Of a stretch of DNA of 16,033 bases, positions 14,052-16,033 are shown piece by piece. Source of the DNA: Candidatus Scatousia excrementipullorum. GTDB lineage: Bacteria > Cyanobacteriota > Vampirovibrionia > Gastranaerophilales > Gastranaerophilaceae. The stretch spans positions 1-16,033 of the forward strand of contig JADIND010000008.1 in NCBI GenBank assembly GCA_017694215.1, given 5' to 3'. Numbering within the stretch: position 1 is the stretch's first letter; every line of letters begins with the position of its first letter. The notes under the pieces are model-generated. The model searched no databases. It saw only the letters and a list, made by a program, of their open reading frames with translations, and was not told the origin of the DNA. Both the position numbers and the translations under genes were made by a program.

Positions 14052-15375
14052 CTTCCACCTCAAACCTTCTGTTCCAAGGGAATGAATATTTTGCATTAAT
14101 CTTCATGTTTAACAGTTTTGATATTTCTTCTTCAAAAGGATGCATATAATATTCAACTTCATACTTATCTGTTTTTGAAATTTGTTGTCTTACATTTGCC
14201 TGATAAGCCCAGTCATCAAGGAATCTTATTGCCTGCAGCCGCTTGAATGCATCAAGGTTAAATTCTTTTGCCAGAAATCGCAGTTTTGCGGCACAGATAA
14301 GACTTCCGAGAGTATTGGCAGAAGTATTCCATGCGGCATAACCGTAAAAATTATATTTATTGATACCTTCTTTAATAATCTTTTCTACAAAGGAGTTATC
14401 CGCACCGTTTGCAAATCTTACATCCGCAATCATGTATGGTCTTTCAGGTGCAAACCATCCTCCTTCAAAATGTTTTGAAGGACGATTCATCACAATCTCT
14501 CCCTGCACATCTTCAAAATTGTTTATATATAAAAGGATATCGGCATCTTTTTCTTCGCAAATCCGGCATCCGGCAAGTTCAATCTGACCTTTGACCGATT
14601 GTTCAATAGATACATCTTCGTAATTTGAAATCAAATGTGTATAAGAAGGTGCCGAAAAAATCGGAGCTATTGCAACATCTCCGCCAAGAGCTCTTGCCAT
14701 AAGTGTAAGCGGTATTTCATCAGCTCCTGTTTTTACAATACCGCCGAGTTTCTCAAGAGTTTCTGCCTCCTCGACATTAAATCCGAATTCTGCACAGTCA
14801 TCTTTTGAAAAGATTAAAGTGTCAATAATTCCTTCCTTTTGCCAGTCGAGATATATTTTATTTATCTCAAAGTTTCGTTTTCTTGTGGCAAGATAATCGT
14901 CAAGAATATCCTGCGGGATTTCATGGGTAATCCTGTAGCCGGTTTTATGCTTTTGGTAAGAGTATTCAAAAATCTTTTTACCCCATTTGTTCCAGTATTC
15001 TTTTTCTTCTTCATTGATGTTGTTGTTGGAAATTCTCATAATGCTTGAAAATGCATAAATTTTAGCATTTTTCTTTACAAGAATATCTTTAAGTTTTTCT
15101 ATTTTTTCTTTAATCTCTTCAAAAGAATCCGGACATCTTCTGGATGAAATAAGACCTCCGTATGCTGCTGTATCAAGAGAAAGAACTATAGCATCCATTT
15201 CACCGAGGTTTTCAAGCCAGTTAAAAATTCCGTATACATCAGCATATTTTGTCAAATCTCCCAAAAGGTTTCTGTCGGGCATAAAAAGTTCAATGCTTTC
15301 GTCTATTGCCGCTATTTGCTGCGGAAGAGTATAGCATACAGGTCTGTTATCAATCGGTAAAAATCCTAATTTCAT
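14038..15375 (-). CDS. DUF4127 family protein
   Basis: The 445-residue protein is cytoplasmic by appearance (no signal peptide or membrane helix). It fits the DUF4127 family by its N-terminal PIDNRPVCYTLP (7-18), LSLDTAAYGGLISSRR (65-80), AFSSIMRIS (108-116), GADEIPLTLMAR in the middle, and YGYAAWNTSANTLG near 340-355. The biochemical function of the family is not known to me. The C-terminus overlaps the mntP start. The start ATG has no Shine-Dalgarno but lies six bases after a consensus -10 box, suggesting a leaderless message. Confidence 0.88.
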   Translation of the reverse strand: MKLGFLPIDNRPVCYTLPQQIAAIDESIELFMPDRNLLGDLTKYADVYGIFNWLENLGEMDAIVLSLDTAAYGGLISSRRCPDSFEEIKEKIEKLKDILVKKNAKIYAFSSIMRISNNNINEEEKEYWNKWGKKIFEYSYQKHKTGYRITHEIPQDILDDYLATRKRNFEINKIYLDWQKEGIIDTLIFSKDDCAEFGFNVEEAETLEKLGGIVKTGADEIPLTLMARALGGDVAIAPIFSAPSYTHLISNYEDVSIEQSVKGQIELAGCRICEEKDADILLYINNFEDVQGEIVMNRPSKHFEGGWFAPERPYMIADVRFANGADNSFVEKIIKEGINKYNFYGYAAWNTSANTLGSLICAAKLRFLAKEFNLDAFKRLQAIRFLDDWAYQANVRQQISKTDKYEVEYYMHPFEEEISKLLNMKINAKYSFPWNRRFEVEVELN

Positions 15376-15381
15376 AAAATT

Positions 15382-15410
15382 ATTATATGTTAAAATTAAA
15401 CAGGTTACAA
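15382..15410 (-). promoter_or_regulatory. Promoter of the DUF4127-mntP unit, placed for a leaderless mRNA
   Basis: On the minus strand, TTGTAA (15410-15405), a 17-nt spacer and a perfect TATAAT (15387-15382). Six bases (15381-15376) separate it from the ATG at 15375, so the expected start point is the A of the ATG. The -35 box lies within the ubiE leader, so the two divergent promoters share the same 37 bp. Confidence 0.6.
15388..15396 (+). promoter_or_regulatory. Possible extended -10 of the UbiE-like gene
   Basis: TGT followed by TAAAAT (15391-15396) could be an extended -10. Transcription would begin near 15403, with a leader of about 10 nt before the ATG at 15413 and only a CAGG as a weak ribosome site. 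The region is AT-rich and there is no clear -35. Confidence 0.3.
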
Positions 15411-15412
15411 TT

Positions 15413-16033
15413 ATGACAATATCAAAAAATCCTGAAAAAATTCAAGAAATGTTTAATATTATTGCGGAGAGATATGACCGCAACAATACTTTGATATCGC
15501 TTGGAACGCACAATTTTATAAAATATATGAGCGTTAAAAATCTCGAAATAAAAAGCGGGGCAAAAATTCTTGACTCCTGTACAGGAACCGGTGATATTGC
15601 AAATTTAATAAAAATTTTTAATCCGGATACGGAAGTCACCGGTGTGGATTTTTCCAAAAACATGCTTGATATTGCAAAGAGGAAATTCCCGTCAGTAAAA
15701 TTTATACATGCCGACTGTACGAATTTGCCGTTTGAGGATGAAACTTTTGATATTGTTACAATGAGTTTCGGGCTTAGAAATATTGAAGATTATGGCAGTG
15801 CTCTTAGGGAAACTTACAGAGTTTTAAAATCAGGCGGGCAGTTTTTGCACCTTGACTTCGGTGAAAAAAATTTTTTTTCAAAAGTATTTAATATTATAAT
15901 TCCGCCATTGATAAAAGTTTTTTACGGAAATTTTTTACCGTATACTTATCTGCTTGAATCAAAAAATGAATTTCCACCTCCTGATGATTTAGTTAAACTG
16001 TTTGAGTCGTACGGGTTTAAGAAGAAATTTGTA
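15413..16033 (+). CDS. ubiE: UbiE/MenG-type quinone-biosynthesis methyltransferase (partial, 3' end outside window)
   Basis: There are 207 codons open to the window edge without a stop; the family is usually about 230-250 residues, so some 25-45 are missing. The N-terminal signature YDRNNTLISLGTHNFIKY (21-38) matches the UbiE pattern YDxxNxxxSxGxHxxW with the last Trp replaced. The SAM-binding motif I is LDSCTGTGDIA (53-63), Asp79 is the likely ribose ligand, and FGLRNIEDY (119-127), YRVLKSGG (135-142) and the C-terminal YLLESKNEFPPPDDLVKLFESYGF (179-202) are all typical. The expected role is C-methylation of demethylmenaquinone or a ubiquinone precursor; another small-molecule substrate is possible. 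It is divergent from the DUF4127 gene. Confidence 0.88.
   Translation, partial: MTISKNPEKIQEMFNIIAERYDRNNTLISLGTHNFIKYMSVKNLEIKSGAKILDSCTGTGDIANLIKIFNPDTEVTGVDFSKNMLDIAKRKFPSVKFIHADCTNLPFEDETFDIVTMSFGLRNIEDYGSALRETYRVLKSGGQFLHLDFGEKNFFSKVFNIIIPPLIKVFYGNFLPYTYLLESKNEFPPPDDLVKLFESYGFKKKFV

Noticed and set aside
14052..14096. ATG start of mntP at 14096.
   Set aside because: It would overlap the DUF4127 gene by 59 bp and shift the conserved first Asp from position 16 to 31; the TTG at 14051 matches the family.

Overview
The window is AT-rich bacterial chromosome. It is dominated by housekeeping genes and has no phage, transposon or CRISPR content. Genes use the standard code (TGA is a stop in recJ and in the DUF4127 gene), and most have clear Shine-Dalgarno sites. 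The gene set (GGDEF protein with a decayed receiver domain, long RecJ with a C-terminal extension, M29 aminopeptidase, SpeB-LigA, SIMPL protein, MntP, DUF4127) and the intergenic repeats of the 'CCCTCACCCCAGCCCTCTCC' and 'AGGTTGGGCA' type suggest a gut-type, non-photosynthetic relative of Cyanobacteria (Melainabacteria/Gastranaerophilales-like). That assignment is an inference from style and gene content, not from a marker sequence.

Layout, left to right. (1) 1-1256: a minus-strand GGDEF gene with its own promoter. It is followed by about 180 bp of closely spaced small hairpins ending in a strong terminator. (2) 1257-5491, plus strand: recJ (DNA repair exonuclease), an M29 metallo-aminopeptidase with a terminator, and tmk (dTMP kinase). 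(3) 5492-5920: 429 bp without a gene, filled with decayed palindromic repeats that include two copies of a roughly 70-bp module. (4) 8124-5921, minus strand: adk, map and an unknown gene coupled to map. The adk-map pair is the usual end of the ribosomal spc operon, here without secY or infA next to it. (5) 9202-8203, minus strand: two small unknown genes, each with a faint LysM-like segment, closed by a perfect-palindrome terminator. (6) 9394-13434, plus strand: a tight four-gene operon, speB, ligA, a two-helix membrane protein and a secreted SIMPL-domain protein. It ends in a bidirectional palindromic terminator shared with the genes facing it. (7) 15410-13503, minus strand: a DUF4127 gene overlapping mntP (Mn2+ efflux). 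(8) 15413-end: a UbiE/MenG-type methyltransferase, cut by the window edge and divergent from the DUF4127 gene across only 37 bp.

I found no clear new defence or mobile system. The best leads are these: recJ and the DUF4127 gene both have a good promoter whose -10 box ends exactly 6 nt before the ATG, which predicts leaderless mRNAs; the cyclase signature is GDEEF rather than GG[D/E]EF; two unknown LysM-like genes sit side by side; the repeat field carries a duplicated two-hairpin module; a run of five hairpins follows the GGDEF gene; and a strong hairpin abuts an alternative start of the aminopeptidase gene.
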